A stretch of DNA of 64,000 nucleotides from Cytobacillus sp. FSL H8-0458 (GCF_038002165.1 NZ_JBBOBR010000001.1:2108001-2172000), one strand, 5' to 3'. Positions 35,899 to 44,312 are shown, counted from the stretch's first letter. Translations and numbers: made by a program. The notes: generated from the sequence alone by a model not told the origin.

Positions 35899-36031
35899 TT
35901 TTCCCCCAGCTTTTATAAATATTAGCTTCCTTTCTCTATTTAGGAAGCTGTTTCCATTTTCTAATTGTATTCCCCGGCGAAGTAAGGTATTCCTGCCATT
36001 CTGCAAGTTAAGTTGTACCTTTTTACCTATT

Positions 36032-36062
36032 TAAAAAACGCCTGCGAATTGCAGACGTTTTC
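36032..36062 (-). terminator. terminator of the sigma-54 carboxylate operon
   Basis: AACG-CTGC / GCAG-CGTT stem read on the minus strand and followed by T6, just after the symporter stop. Confidence 0.85.
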
Positions 36063-36067
36063 TTAAG

Positions 36068-37564
36068 CTATGAAAAATTAGCTGCAGCAGGATCGGTTTT
36101 AGCAGCCTGACTGGGCTTATCTTCAAATATCGGGCTGGATGCCGGTTTTGTGATGAGGGAGATTCCAACTAATGATAAGGTTGAGATAATCATAGCAATA
36201 GCACCTGTATCAAGTGCAGGAACATAAATCCCTTTTACTTTCAGAATGTAAAGACCAAGGCTGGAGATGAAACCTAATGCAGATGAACAAATAGCAGCAG
36301 TCTTTGTGGCGCGCTTCCACAAAAGTCCAATGCTTAATACAGGCAGCAATGAAGCCGAAAAAATTCCCCATGATGCATTGCCAAGCCAGCCAACGAGGTC
36401 AGGCGGATTTAGTGAGAGCAGGAATGTAACAGCAATGATAATAAGAGTAAACCATCTGGATAGGGCCAATTCCTTTTTCTCCGGTAATTTTTCACCTTTC
36501 TTAATAATCTGCTGGTAAATATCTCTTACAATCGATGAGCTTGCGACAAGAAGAAATGCTTCGCTGGTTGACATGATCGCTGCCATTACAGCGGCAAATA
36601 TGATCCCAGCGACAACAGGCGGGAAAAAGTTTTCGATAAACATTGGTGCCACCATATCAGGAGTTGCCGGTGCTGCCATTTCCCCGCGGTTTACCATTAC
36701 GCGCGTATATAATCCTACAAACCATAATAAAGCCGTTAACGCGTAAGTGGACGCAGCTATAATACAAGCCCACTTAAGCATGGAAATTTTTCTGATCATA
36801 TAAAATTTGGTTACAACATGCGGCTGCCCCTGATGTCCAATTACATAAATGAAGAAATAAGAAATAAAAGCAAAAATTCCGATTGGGCCTGTAGTATGGA
36901 AGGCCTGAACCATGTCAGGATTAATAGCTGTCAGTTCAGCATTCATTTGGGACATGCCTCCAACCATTCTCATACCGCCTATGAAAACAATTAAAGCGCC
37001 AACAATCATGACAATCATTTGAATAAAGTCTGTCCAGACGGCACTGATCATCCCGCCGCCAACAACATAGACCGTTAATATGGCCACTCCTATAAATAAA
37101 GCAAGCTTATAATCAACCCCCAAGACAGTTTCAAGCATATTGCCCAATGCTTTATATTGAGCCATCTGATAGCCTATTGCCCCTCCCAGAATAGCAAGTG
37201 CAGTTATGGCCCGCACTGTTTTGCTGTTATAGCGGATTTCCAATAAATCCGGAATGGTCAGAGCGCCAAATTTTTGTGTAATTCTCCTCATCGGCTTAGC
37301 CAATACCAAAAAGCTTACAAAAATCCCGGCAGTGGCAAAAATACCGATCATAAAAATGGCATAGCCATGCTCATACACAAGCCCGGTCAATCCAATAAAA
37401 CCGTATCCGGACATGGTTGTGGAAGAGACAGCCAGGGCGACAAGCCACGGGCCAAATCTCCGGCCCCCGGTATAGAAGGTGTCCATGTCTTTCTGATGCT
37501 TCATCGATAATAACCCTATAACAAGGATCACAAGCAGATAGATAATTCCGATTGCCAAAATCAT
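36068..37564 (-). CDS. sodium:solute symporter (SSS family)
   Basis: A 498-residue transporter with about thirteen membrane helices. Family signatures visible are FYTGGRRFGPWLVALAVSST, GFIGLTGLVYEHGYA, GALTIPDLLEIRYNSKTVR and AAIMSTSEAFLLVASS (sodium-binding helix region). It brings in an organic solute with sodium. The operon context (acyl-CoA ligase and enoyl-CoA hydratase) suggests a carboxylic acid, which is inference. The start overlaps the stop of the 41-residue accessory gene by four bases (ATGA). It is the last gene of the operon. Confidence 0.9.
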   Translation of the reverse strand: MILAIGIIYLLVILVIGLLSMKHQKDMDTFYTGGRRFGPWLVALAVSSTTMSGYGFIGLTGLVYEHGYAIFMIGIFATAGIFVSFLVLAKPMRRITQKFGALTIPDLLEIRYNSKTVRAITALAILGGAIGYQMAQYKALGNMLETVLGVDYKLALFIGVAILTVYVVGGGMISAVWTDFIQMIVMIVGALIVFIGGMRMVGGMSQMNAELTAINPDMVQAFHTTGPIGIFAFISYFFIYVIGHQGQPHVVTKFYMIRKISMLKWACIIAASTYALTALLWFVGLYTRVMVNRGEMAAPATPDMVAPMFIENFFPPVVAGIIFAAVMAAIMSTSEAFLLVASSSIVRDIYQQIIKKGEKLPEKKELALSRWFTLIIIAVTFLLSLNPPDLVGWLGNASWGIFSASLLPVLSIGLLWKRATKTAAICSSALGFISSLGLYILKVKGIYVPALDTGAIAMIISTLSLVGISLITKPASSPIFEDKPSQAAKTDPAAANFS

Positions 37565-37686
37565 AAAGCATCATCCTCTTCCTCTTTATTTTTAAATGCC
37601 AATAATCCCCATAATCCAGCGGCGGCCAATGACAGAGGCCAAAAAACAAATAACATAAAAGTCATTAATGGCGATAATCCAAACAT
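37561..37686 (-). CDS. symporter small accessory protein, 41 aa
   Basis: A 41-residue single-helix membrane protein: MFGLSPLMTFMLFVFWPLSL then AAAGLWGLLAFKNKEEEDDAL, with an acidic tail. AGGAGG lies six bases before the ATG and its stop overlaps the symporter start (ATGA). Size, sequence style and position match the small accessory proteins found next to SSS-family symporters in Firmicutes. It probably stabilises or regulates the transporter. It is easily missed by gene callers because of its length. Confidence 0.85.
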   Translation of the reverse strand: MFGLSPLMTFMLFVFWPLSLAAAGLWGLLAFKNKEEEDDAL

Positions 37687-37709
37687 TTTTATTCCTCCTA
37701 ATCTTTAAA

Positions 37710-38501
37710 TTATTGATCAGTAAATTTAGGGTCTCTTTTTTGTATAAAAGCCCCGACCCCTTCCTTAATATCCTCGGTCTGAAAAACTTGGCCAAAATAT
37801 TCAGCCTCGGTGATGAGTCCGTTTTCAAGCCTTTGCTCATAACCTTTATCTATCGACCTCTTGGCAAAAGCCAGGGCGGGAAGTGAATGATTGCTGATAG
37901 ATTCTGCCAGATCCAAGGCTGTTTCAAGCGACTTTCCTTTAGGGGCAATCCGGTTAATTAAGCCTATCCGCCAGGCCTCCTCTGCAGACAGTGGCTCACC
38001 GGTGAAAATCATTTCTTTTGCTTTTGATTTACCAATAAGACGTGATAGCCGCTGAGTTCCTCCCGCACCTGGAAATAAGCCAAGCTTGATTTCAGGCATC
38101 CCGATTTTTATGTGCTCCTCTGCTATCCTGATATCACAGCTTAAAGCCAATTCACAGCCGCCTCCCAGAGCAAACCCATTAATGGCAGCTATCGTGGGTT
38201 GCGGCAGCCTTTCCAGTTTATTTAAAGGTTTCTGAAGCCAGAGAGACTTTTCCTTTGCCAGTTCAATCCCTTTTCCCATCCAATCAGGAAAACCCTTTAT
38301 ATCGCCACCTGCGACAAAAGCCCTTTCTCCGGCCCCCGTTACGATAACAGCTTTGATATTGGAATCGCTTTCAATTTCATCCGCAGCAATTGATAAAAGC
38401 TCAATGACTTCCTCACTTAGAACATTCAGTGGTGGATTATCGATTATAATAATGGCAATTTTGCGTTGAATGGACCAGGAAACAGCTTTTGTTTTTTCCA
38501 A
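37710..38501 (-). CDS. enoyl-CoA hydratase/isomerase family protein
   Basis: A crotonase-fold enzyme of about 263 residues. The oxyanion-hole segments are GAGERAFVAGGDIKGF and NGFALGGGCELALSCDIRIA, and the catalytic Glu positions are in MPEIKLGLFPGAGGTQRL. It hydrates or isomerises an acyl-CoA thioester made by the upstream ligase. I place the start at a TTG at 38501 (seven bases after GGAGG); the ATG at 38507 is only one base from that site. It lies 17 bases after the ligase stop, in the same operon. Confidence 0.9.
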   Translation of the reverse strand: MEKTKAVSWSIQRKIAIIIIDNPPLNVLSEEVIELLSIAADEIESDSNIKAVIVTGAGERAFVAGGDIKGFPDWMGKGIELAKEKSLWLQKPLNKLERLPQPTIAAINGFALGGGCELALSCDIRIAEEHIKIGMPEIKLGLFPGAGGTQRLSRLIGKSKAKEMIFTGEPLSAEEAWRIGLINRIAPKGKSLETALDLAESISNHSLPALAFAKRSIDKGYEQRLENGLITEAEYFGQVFQTEDIKEGVGAFIQKRDPKFTDQ

Positions 38502-38518
38502 TTTCATTCCTCCTCATA

Positions 38519-40063
38519 TCAGCTATATTGTTCTCTTAGCATGAACTTCTGGACCTTACCGGAAGGTGTGCGGGGCAGCTCTTCTGTAAAGATAATTTTT
38601 CTTGGTTTTTTATAGCTTGCAAGATACTTTTGGCAATGTTCGATGACTTCTTCTTCTGTAAACGTGCTGCCTTCCTTTTTGACTATGACTGCACATACAG
38701 CTTCAATATATTTCGGATCAGGAACACCGATAATGGATACTTCCTTCACACCTTCAAGGCGATATAAGACATCTTCAATTTCAGCAGCATACACATTTTC
38801 TCCGCCGCTCCGAATCATATCTTTTTTTCGTCCGGCAATGGATAAATATCCTTCTTCATCCAGCACCCCTAAATCTCCTGTCCTGCACCATCCGCCTGTG
38901 AAGGTTTCTTTGGTGGCTCTCGGTTTTCGCCAATACCCGGCTGACACGGCGGGACTTTTAATCGCAATTTCCCCGATTTCCCCTGGTGGAAGGGGCACTC
39001 TGTTCTGGTCAATAATTTGAATTTCAGTCAATGGCAATGGCTTTCCAACCGTTTTCCCCTTTTTCAAAGCATCCTCGGAATCGAGACAGGCAGCAATGGG
39101 AGTTCCTTCTGTAAGTCCATAAACCTGAACAATGCCTATATGAGGGAAATTCTCTTTTAATTTTTCAAGTGCCCAAGGCATTAACGGGTCTCCGCCTGTA
39201 TAAATTGTTTTTAGATTTATAAATTTGTAATCCCCAAGATTAGCAAGATTGAGCATTTCATAAATCATAAAAGGGAAAAGGAAACAATCCGTTACGTCTT
39301 CCTTTTCTATCACTGATAAGATTCTGGTTATTTCAAAACCTTTGCTCTCAGTTATAATCACCGTTCCCCCCATCATTAAAATGGGAAGCGCAATATCTTC
39401 CATTGCTCCTACATGATAGAGCGGGCCGGTAGTCATTCCGATTTCCTTTCCTTTAAAGTTCCACTTAAGAGCCTGCATAACTGAGAACCAAAAAGTGGTT
39501 TCGTGAGTCCAGATGGCCCCTTTCGGTCTGCCGGTCGTACCGGACGTATACATTAACATTACGGGATCGCTGAGGCGAATGGAGTCTGTACTGATTTCAC
39601 CTTCGCCGCCATTCTCCAGCAGACTCCAGCTTTGAGCCCATACCGGTATTGGCTCAGTCCTGCCCGCAAGGCAAATATACCTTTCCACTCCTGTATTTTT
39701 GCGAATAGCTTCAATCCTGGGAGTAAGCTCCGAGTGAAAGCATAAAATTTTTGTACCGGAATCATTTAGGGCATACTCAAATTCGCTGCTGGTCAGACGG
39801 AAGTTCAGACGGACAGCGATAGCTCCAATTTTTGCAGCTGCAAAATACAACGCGAAATACTCAAGACAGTTATAGAGCAGAATCCCTATCCTATCGCCTT
39901 TTTGGACACCAAGATCTTTAAGCTTGTTTGCATAAGAGTTTGAAGTTCGGTGAAGGCATTCATAACTCCATTCTTTGCCGGATTCTTCTTTAATAGCCAC
40001 TTTGGCAGGATTTTCACGATTAAAATCAAGTGCCATTTTCCTTGTAAAATATCCGAGATCCAA
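38519..40063 (-). CDS. acyl-CoA synthetase / AMP-dependent ligase
   Basis: A 514-residue ANL-superfamily ligase that activates a carboxylic acid to its CoA thioester with ATP. The P-loop MLMYTSGTTGRPKGA, the YGLTEGTP motif (A5), the GWCRTGDLG motif (A7) and the catalytic Lys near the end (RTPSGKVQKF) are all visible. The acid substrate cannot be told from motifs. The start is a TTG with GGAGGAGGA upstream. It is the first gene of the operon, 58 bases after the predicted start point of a sigma-54 promoter. Confidence 0.93.
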   Translation of the reverse strand: MDLGYFTRKMALDFNRENPAKVAIKEESGKEWSYECLHRTSNSYANKLKDLGVQKGDRIGILLYNCLEYFALYFAAAKIGAIAVRLNFRLTSSEFEYALNDSGTKILCFHSELTPRIEAIRKNTGVERYICLAGRTEPIPVWAQSWSLLENGGEGEISTDSIRLSDPVMLMYTSGTTGRPKGAIWTHETTFWFSVMQALKWNFKGKEIGMTTGPLYHVGAMEDIALPILMMGGTVIITESKGFEITRILSVIEKEDVTDCFLFPFMIYEMLNLANLGDYKFINLKTIYTGGDPLMPWALEKLKENFPHIGIVQVYGLTEGTPIAACLDSEDALKKGKTVGKPLPLTEIQIIDQNRVPLPPGEIGEIAIKSPAVSAGYWRKPRATKETFTGGWCRTGDLGVLDEEGYLSIAGRKKDMIRSGGENVYAAEIEDVLYRLEGVKEVSIIGVPDPKYIEAVCAVIVKKEGSTFTEEEVIEHCQKYLASYKKPRKIIFTEELPRTPSGKVQKFMLREQYS

Positions 40064-40132
40064 GAAATCCTCCTCCTTTAGTTATGTAAGCGTATACATA
40101 TCTTTCAAAATAGTTTTCTGTTAAGTACATAA

Positions 40133-40148
40133 TGCAAGTTTTGTGCCA
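40133..40148 (-). promoter_or_regulatory. sigma-54 (SigL) -24/-12 promoter
   Basis: On the minus strand, TGGCACAAAACTTGCA is a perfect match to the consensus TGGCAC-N5-TTGCW, with GG and GC ten bases apart. It lies about 70 bases before the acyl-CoA ligase start, and the next gene upstream encodes a sigma-54 activator. An imperfect inverted repeat AATATTT...AAATATT at about 40193-40222 could be part of the activator site. Confidence 0.93.
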
Positions 40149-40266
40149 CATTGGAATTTCAATGGATAAGCCATTCCCGCCAGATTCATGACAATATTTT
40201 TCCGACTTTTCAGAAATATTACTGCATATACATGTCCTCAAATATTAAAACTTAAATGAAAAACGC

Positions 40267-40310
40267 AAAAATCCGGGATTTCGGATTGGATTCCGAGTTC
40301 CCGGATTTTT
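40267..40310 (-). terminator. terminator of the sigma-54 activator gene
   Basis: A long inverted repeat with arms starting AAAAATCCGGGA and ending TCCCGGATTTTT, with inner pairing TCGGA/TCCGA. It lies just after the activator stop. Confidence 0.9.
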
Positions 40311-40314
40311 GGCA

Positions 40315-41682
40315 TTAAAAAGAAAGATTATATTTTTTTATTTTATCGTAAATAGTAGAATTGCCAATTCCCAATGATTCAGCAGCTTTATTTTTGTCAT
40401 ACCTGTACCTTTTTAGAGCGGCTTCGATTGCATTCTTTTCGGTTTCTTCCAATAATACTTTTAGATTTTTTACTTCTGCTTTCTTTTTCCCTCCTTTTAG
40501 ATAATCAGGAAGTTCCTCAACACCAATCAATTCACTGTCAGTTAAGTGGACACTGGCTTCCAGAACGTTCTCTAATTCCCGGATATTTCCCGGCCAGTCA
40601 TATTGTCTAATCAGAGCGGCTGCCTCAGGACTTGTTCCAGTCACCCTTTTGCCTATACGCTTAGTCGCTTTCCTCAAAAAGTGTCCGGTCAGGAGAGGCA
40701 AATCAGATCTTCTGGACCTTAAAGGCGGTATAAATAATTGAACCGCATTAATTCTGTAGAACAAATCTTCGCGGAATAAATGGTCATTGATCATTTTTTC
40801 AAGCGGACGATTTGTAGCAGCAATCACTCTTACATTCACTTTTTTAGGCTGGAGAGCCCCTATAGGCTCGAATTCTCTTTCCTGAAGAACCCTCAATAGT
40901 TTCACCTGCATATGCATTGGCATGTCCCCTACTTCATCAAGAAAAATAGTTCCTCCATCAGCCAAATGAAATTTCCCTATTTTTCCGCCTTTTCTTGCAC
41001 CCGTAAATGCGCCATCTTCATATCCGAACAGTTCAGATTCCAATAAATGTTCAGGTATGGAGCCGCAGTTTACTTTAACAAACGGTTTGTCACTTCTTTC
41101 ACTCAGCTGATGAATGCTTTGGGCTATGATTTCTTTACCTGTACCGCTCTCACCTCTCAAAAGGACGGAAATATCCCCCCTTGCAATACGCATGACTCTA
41201 TCTTTCAGATCTTTAATCTCAGGTGTTTCCCCGATTAGATCATGAAGGGAATATCTTAACCCATTCGATTCATTCCACTCGCTTCGATAATAGTTGAGCT
41301 CAGATAATACCCCTTTAATGTGACTGTTCAATTTCTTCCATTCATCCAAATCACGAAAAATAATCGTACCGACTGCTCCGACAATTTTATTATTTTCTAT
41401 AATCGGAATGCGATTGGCGATGACAAAATCGCCTTGCAGAAATTGCAAATCAGCAAAATCCTGTTTGCCAGTTTGTGCAACAAGGTGCATTTTGGTATTT
41501 TCAATAACATCAGTTGCATGTTTTCCAATAACATCGCCTCTATTAACTTCCAGAAAATCACAATAGTTATTGCTCATATATTGTATGATCCCATCTGCGT
41601 CAACAATCACTATGCCATAATATGTACTTTCAAAAATCAAATCCAGCAATTGATTATTGATGAAAAGCGCCGTATTGTTCAT
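40315..41682 (-). CDS. sigma-54-dependent transcriptional activator (PAS-AAA-Fis)
   Basis: A 455-residue enhancer-binding protein. An N-terminal PAS domain (GIVIVDADGIIQYMSNNYCDFL) senses an unknown signal. The AAA+ domain has Walker A GESGTGKE, the sigma-54 contact loop GAFTGA, Walker B GGTIFLDEVGD and the Arg-finger segment FREDLFYRINAV. The C-terminus is a Fis-type helix-turn-helix (NKAAESLGIGNSTIYDKIKKY). The ATG at 41682 follows AAGGGGGG. It very likely drives the adjacent ligase/hydratase/symporter operon through the -24/-12 promoter at 40133-40148. Confidence 0.94.
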   Translation of the reverse strand: MNNTALFINNQLLDLIFESTYYGIVIVDADGIIQYMSNNYCDFLEVNRGDVIGKHATDVIENTKMHLVAQTGKQDFADLQFLQGDFVIANRIPIIENNKIVGAVGTIIFRDLDEWKKLNSHIKGVLSELNYYRSEWNESNGLRYSLHDLIGETPEIKDLKDRVMRIARGDISVLLRGESGTGKEIIAQSIHQLSERSDKPFVKVNCGSIPEHLLESELFGYEDGAFTGARKGGKIGKFHLADGGTIFLDEVGDMPMHMQVKLLRVLQEREFEPIGALQPKKVNVRVIAATNRPLEKMINDHLFREDLFYRINAVQLFIPPLRSRRSDLPLLTGHFLRKATKRIGKRVTGTSPEAAALIRQYDWPGNIRELENVLEASVHLTDSELIGVEELPDYLKGGKKKAEVKNLKVLLEETEKNAIEAALKRYRYDKNKAAESLGIGNSTIYDKIKKYNLSF

Positions 41683-41913
41683 AGTACCCCCCTTATTCAA
41701 CTGGACTATTTAGGGATATTTTAGCATATTGGCAAAAAATCTTGCTGAAAATTCCAAAAAATTAGATAAATATTTCTGAACTCCCTGGTTAATACTAACC
41801 CGATTTTCGTTATCAACCCTCTGTTAATTAAAAATCTCTTCCTTGATAGGCCATTCCTACAATCAAAAAAGAAACAAGCAAATATTATAGTAGAAAAAGG
41901 AGGCTTGAGTTTT

Positions 41914-42375
41914 ATGTGTTCCAGCTGTAATAGCATGTGCTGCTGTTGTCCGGATGAAAATGGGGGAAATGGAGGAAACGGGGCGGTCCGCCCAATTTTA
42001 ACAGATCAATTTTGCTGTAATTTTGAGCTTGACTGTGATGCAACACCAGGTGATGAAAGATTTGTGTGGAGGTCACGCCAGGGAGACCAGAATATCCCCG
42101 TAGCAGGTACTGTCTCTGTCTCATATATAGGTGGATGTGCAGATCCTCTGCAGGTGAATATCCGTTTGGGGGGAGAGAATGGAACCATCGTTGGACAACT
42201 TTTTATTCCTGAACAGTCAGGTGGCCCTGGAAACTTGGCCAACTGCCAATCTATTACTCTTCAACAATTTGATACACTTGAAATTATATGCAGTCCTGAA
42301 ACAGGGCAAGGCAATGATTGCGAAGGAGAGTTTTGCTTAACTATCCATTACCCATCCCCTTTCCCATTAGTGTAA
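41914..42375 (+). CDS. S-Ena type endospore appendage-like protein A
   Basis: A 153-residue Cys-rich protein without signal peptide. The N-terminus holds six Cys in the first twelve residues (MCSSCNSMCCCC), then a Gly/Asn linker, an FCCNFELDC motif and a beta-rich domain, ending in QQFDTLEIICSPETGQ and CEGEFCLTIHYPSP. The arrangement (CC-containing connector, jelly-roll-like core, ...FDTIxV...GEFCxTxxY end) resembles DUF3992 Ena proteins, which build disulfide-linked fibres on Bacillus spores. The ATG at 41914 lies ten bases after AAGGAGG; a TTG at 41905 is too close. Confidence 0.7.
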   Translation: MCSSCNSMCCCCPDENGGNGGNGAVRPILTDQFCCNFELDCDATPGDERFVWRSRQGDQNIPVAGTVSVSYIGGCADPLQVNIRLGGENGTIVGQLFIPEQSGGPGNLANCQSITLQQFDTLEIICSPETGQGNDCEGEFCLTIHYPSPFPLV

Positions 42376-42423
42376 TCTCTTGCTTAAAGAAGTTTTCTTT
42401 AAATCCCCATCCACATTCTAATA

Positions 42424-42464
42424 AAAAGAAGTCCAGAAGATATCCCATCTTCTGGACTTCTTTT
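42424..42464. terminator. bidirectional terminator inside the Ena-like cluster
   Basis: AAAGAAGTCCAGAAGA / TCTTCTGGACTTCTTT stem, sixteen base pairs with flanking A and T tracts, between the convergent Ena-like genes A and B. Confidence 0.9.
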
Positions 42465-42480
42465 CTTTTAATTCCACCAG

Positions 42481-42831
42481 TTATGGCATTACCCGTTTAT
42501 ACAAGGTGATACAAAATTTCCCTGAAGTATTAGCAGGTGCGGTAATGGTAAAATCACTTGGTTCTAGTACCGAGTTTGCCACTGAATTCCCTTGCGGTAC
42601 TGGCCCGACTACTGTATTTCCCATTTCAGCGGTAATATCACCTGTAACGGAAGCCGAACTCGAGGCAGAATTAAATATCTCGAAGGTACCTTCAAGATAA
42701 TCTCCCGGCACTGCCTGCCAAACCATTAGCTCGATACCAGCAGTTCCTCCATTAAAATTCCCGCATATTTTCTCCTGGAATATTTCCGGCGTTGGGCAGC
42801 AAGCATTATTGCAGCCTTTTGAACACCCCAT
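42481..42831 (-). CDS. S-Ena type endospore appendage-like protein B
   Basis: A 116-residue protein, the canonical Ena size. The N-terminal connector is MGCSKGCNNACCPTPE, followed by KIC ten residues after the CC pair. The core is Ser/Thr/Val-rich and beta-like (SSSASVTGDITAEMGNTVV, PQGNSVANSVLEPSDFTI), and the end is SGKFCITLYKRVMP. The pattern of connector Cys pair plus a late Cys fits the lateral and axial disulfides of Ena1B-type fibres. Ribosome site AAAGGAGGG is nine bases before the ATG. It follows gene C by 31 bases on the same strand, probably one operon. Confidence 0.75.
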   Translation of the reverse strand: MGCSKGCNNACCPTPEIFQEKICGNFNGGTAGIELMVWQAVPGDYLEGTFEIFNSASSSASVTGDITAEMGNTVVGPVPQGNSVANSVLEPSDFTITAPANTSGKFCITLYKRVMP

Positions 42832-42862
42832 TACTTTTCCCTCCTTTTAGCTTAATATTTAA

Positions 42863-43354
42863 TTAACAGTCCTTTTCATAATGAAGCGAAAGACAGTAGG
42901 TTCCTCTGCATGGAAGTCCTTCATCCCCTGCACAAGCAAATGCAATTCCTGCTATATTCCCAAGAGTTGCCGACTTCGTTTGACCTCTTGAAACGGTAAA
43001 AATATCTTCAAACTCTCCGTCAGCGGTGATTGCTGCAGAAACGGTAATATCACAGAACCCCTTGTTAACAACTGAGATGGTTCCTGAAGGAAGATCACTG
43101 ATAGACAAAGCCTCCCAATAGGTTTCGGCTTCATCGCCACAAGTTTGTTCTATATTGCCGCATACCTCATCATGAACTATTTCCTTTTTTCTGATTGGAG
43201 GCGGTGGAGGAAATGTTGGATGAGGGTGGTGGTGGTCTTTTCCATGTTCAGGCTTATCATTATCTGGCGGAAAATCTGGGAAATCCGGCTTGTTATTTCC
43301 ATTACCGCATCTGCATAAATCAGTGCGGTAGCCGCAATACTCACAAAATTCCAT
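42863..43354 (-). CDS. S-Ena type endospore appendage-like protein C with Zn-ribbon-like head
   Basis: A 163-residue protein. The head MEFCEYCGYRTDLCRCGNG has CxxC and CxC pairs that could bind zinc. A Pro/Asp/His-rich spacer (PDFPDFPPDNDKPEHGKDHH, HPHPTFPPPPP) follows. Residues 60-163 are the Ena-like core: DEVCGNIEQTCGDEAETYW, LPSGTISVVNKGFCDITVSA and the end CRGTYCLSLHYEKDC. It could be an anchoring or capping subunit because of its extra head. The ribosome site is AAGGATGTGAG. It is the first gene of the two-gene minus-strand unit. Confidence 0.72.
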   Translation of the reverse strand: MEFCEYCGYRTDLCRCGNGNNKPDFPDFPPDNDKPEHGKDHHHPHPTFPPPPPIRKKEIVHDEVCGNIEQTCGDEAETYWEALSISDLPSGTISVVNKGFCDITVSAAITADGEFEDIFTVSRGQTKSATLGNIAGIAFACAGDEGLPCRGTYCLSLHYEKDC

Positions 43355-43581
43355 TAATGCTCACATCCTTATTAGATATTTATACTATTTTATTAACCCT
43401 GAGGACAGGATGCCTGTGCTATTTACTTTGTTTTAGGGATTCTTTTTATCAATTTGGTTTTGGGATTGAGAGCAGTCAAAGTGCTAATTGCTTTTAATTG
43501 ACAGATAATTTTTAATTCCTACTTGACTAATCGGATAAATATGAATTAAAATAAAACTAACAAAAAGGGAGGGTTCATTAC

Positions 43582-43764
43582 ATGCCATTAAACAGAGAAA
43601 CGTTAATCAGCAAATTATTATCACTTTCTAAATTCCAGCATAATCACAGCTTGTTTAATTTAAGTGACCGAAAGCTGGAAGCTCTGTATCTGGATCATAT
43701 TTTGTTTTCTCCTCACCCTCACAGCGGACATCAATCAATTAAATTAGTAGGAAAAAATAGATAA
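43582..43764 (+). CDS. small basic protein, FbpA-like (tentative)
   Basis: A 60-residue basic protein (MPLNRETLISKLLSLSKFQH; LFNLSDRKLEALYLDHILFS). The LI-x-KL...LF-x-LS-x-x-x-LE-x-x-Y pattern is like the small Fur-regulated basic protein family (FbpA) of Bacillus, but no convincing Fur box is seen upstream, so the assignment is tentative. AAGGGAGGG lies eight bases before the ATG and a strong terminator follows, so it is a real monocistronic gene. Confidence 0.6.
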   Translation: MPLNRETLISKLLSLSKFQHNHSLFNLSDRKLEALYLDHILFSPHPHSGHQSIKLVGKNR

Positions 43765-43768
43765 TGAG

Positions 43769-43808
43769 AAAGCCTGCAAATGCTCAAATAGCATTGCAGG
43801 CTTTTTTT
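43769..43808. terminator. terminator of the 60-aa gene (and of fosB remnant)
   Basis: AAAGCCTGCAAATGC / GCATTGCAGGCTTT stem with one bulge and a T7 tract. Confidence 0.88.
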
Positions 43809-44228
43809 AACCTAAAAAATCCATATGTCCTTTTTCAGTTCTGTAGTATTCCAATCTATCCCTTAATGTTCCTGTATGAAATTCAAATTTATGTCCGTCC
43901 GGATCAGTAAAATATATCGATTTCTTATCTCTCATGTCTCTCGCACGACCAGGCAGGATATGAACTTTCAGCTTTCCAAGTTTATTGCACATATTTTCAA
44001 AATCTGAGTCATCGACTGTAAAAGCAACATGCGTATACGAATGGGCAATTTCATTCCTTGGTATGTTCCGTTCTTCATTCAGGGCAATCCAAATACCCGC
44101 CAAATCAAAATATGCAGTCGTTTTGCCTTTTACCAGCAGCTTGCATTAAATACATTTTTATAAAATTGTATCGACTTCTCCAAATCTGAAACGGAAAATA
44201 AGAAATGATTTATACCCCTAATGGACAA
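43807..44228 (-). pseudogene. fosB: fosB-like bacillithiol/Cys S-transferase (fosfomycin resistance), frameshifted
   Basis: Two frames together encode a complete VOC-fold FosB. The first frame (from about TTG 44228) reads RGINHFLFSVSDLEKSIQFY and KNVFNA; the second reads [20 protein letters not shown], then [31 protein letters not shown] and ends HMDFLG. One base is missing near 44138-44143 (GCAAGCTG where GCAAAGCTG is expected). All three metal ligands (His of GINH, His of YTHVAF, Glu of KFEFHTG) remain but on separate frames. It would have added a thiol to fosfomycin. Either a recent loss or a sequencing error. Confidence 0.88.
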
Positions 44229-44312
44229 ATCAGCATTTTAGTAAAACAATCCCTGCATACCAATTTAGACGCACGACAGGCTAATTATGTTTCATATTCA
44301 TTTCCTGCTCAT

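Noticed and set aside
41729-41746. Sigma-54-like TTGGCAAAAAATCTTGCT on the + strand before Ena-like gene A
   Set aside because: The GG to GC distance is twelve instead of ten bases and the -24 element lacks the final C, so it cannot be a functional -24/-12 promoter.
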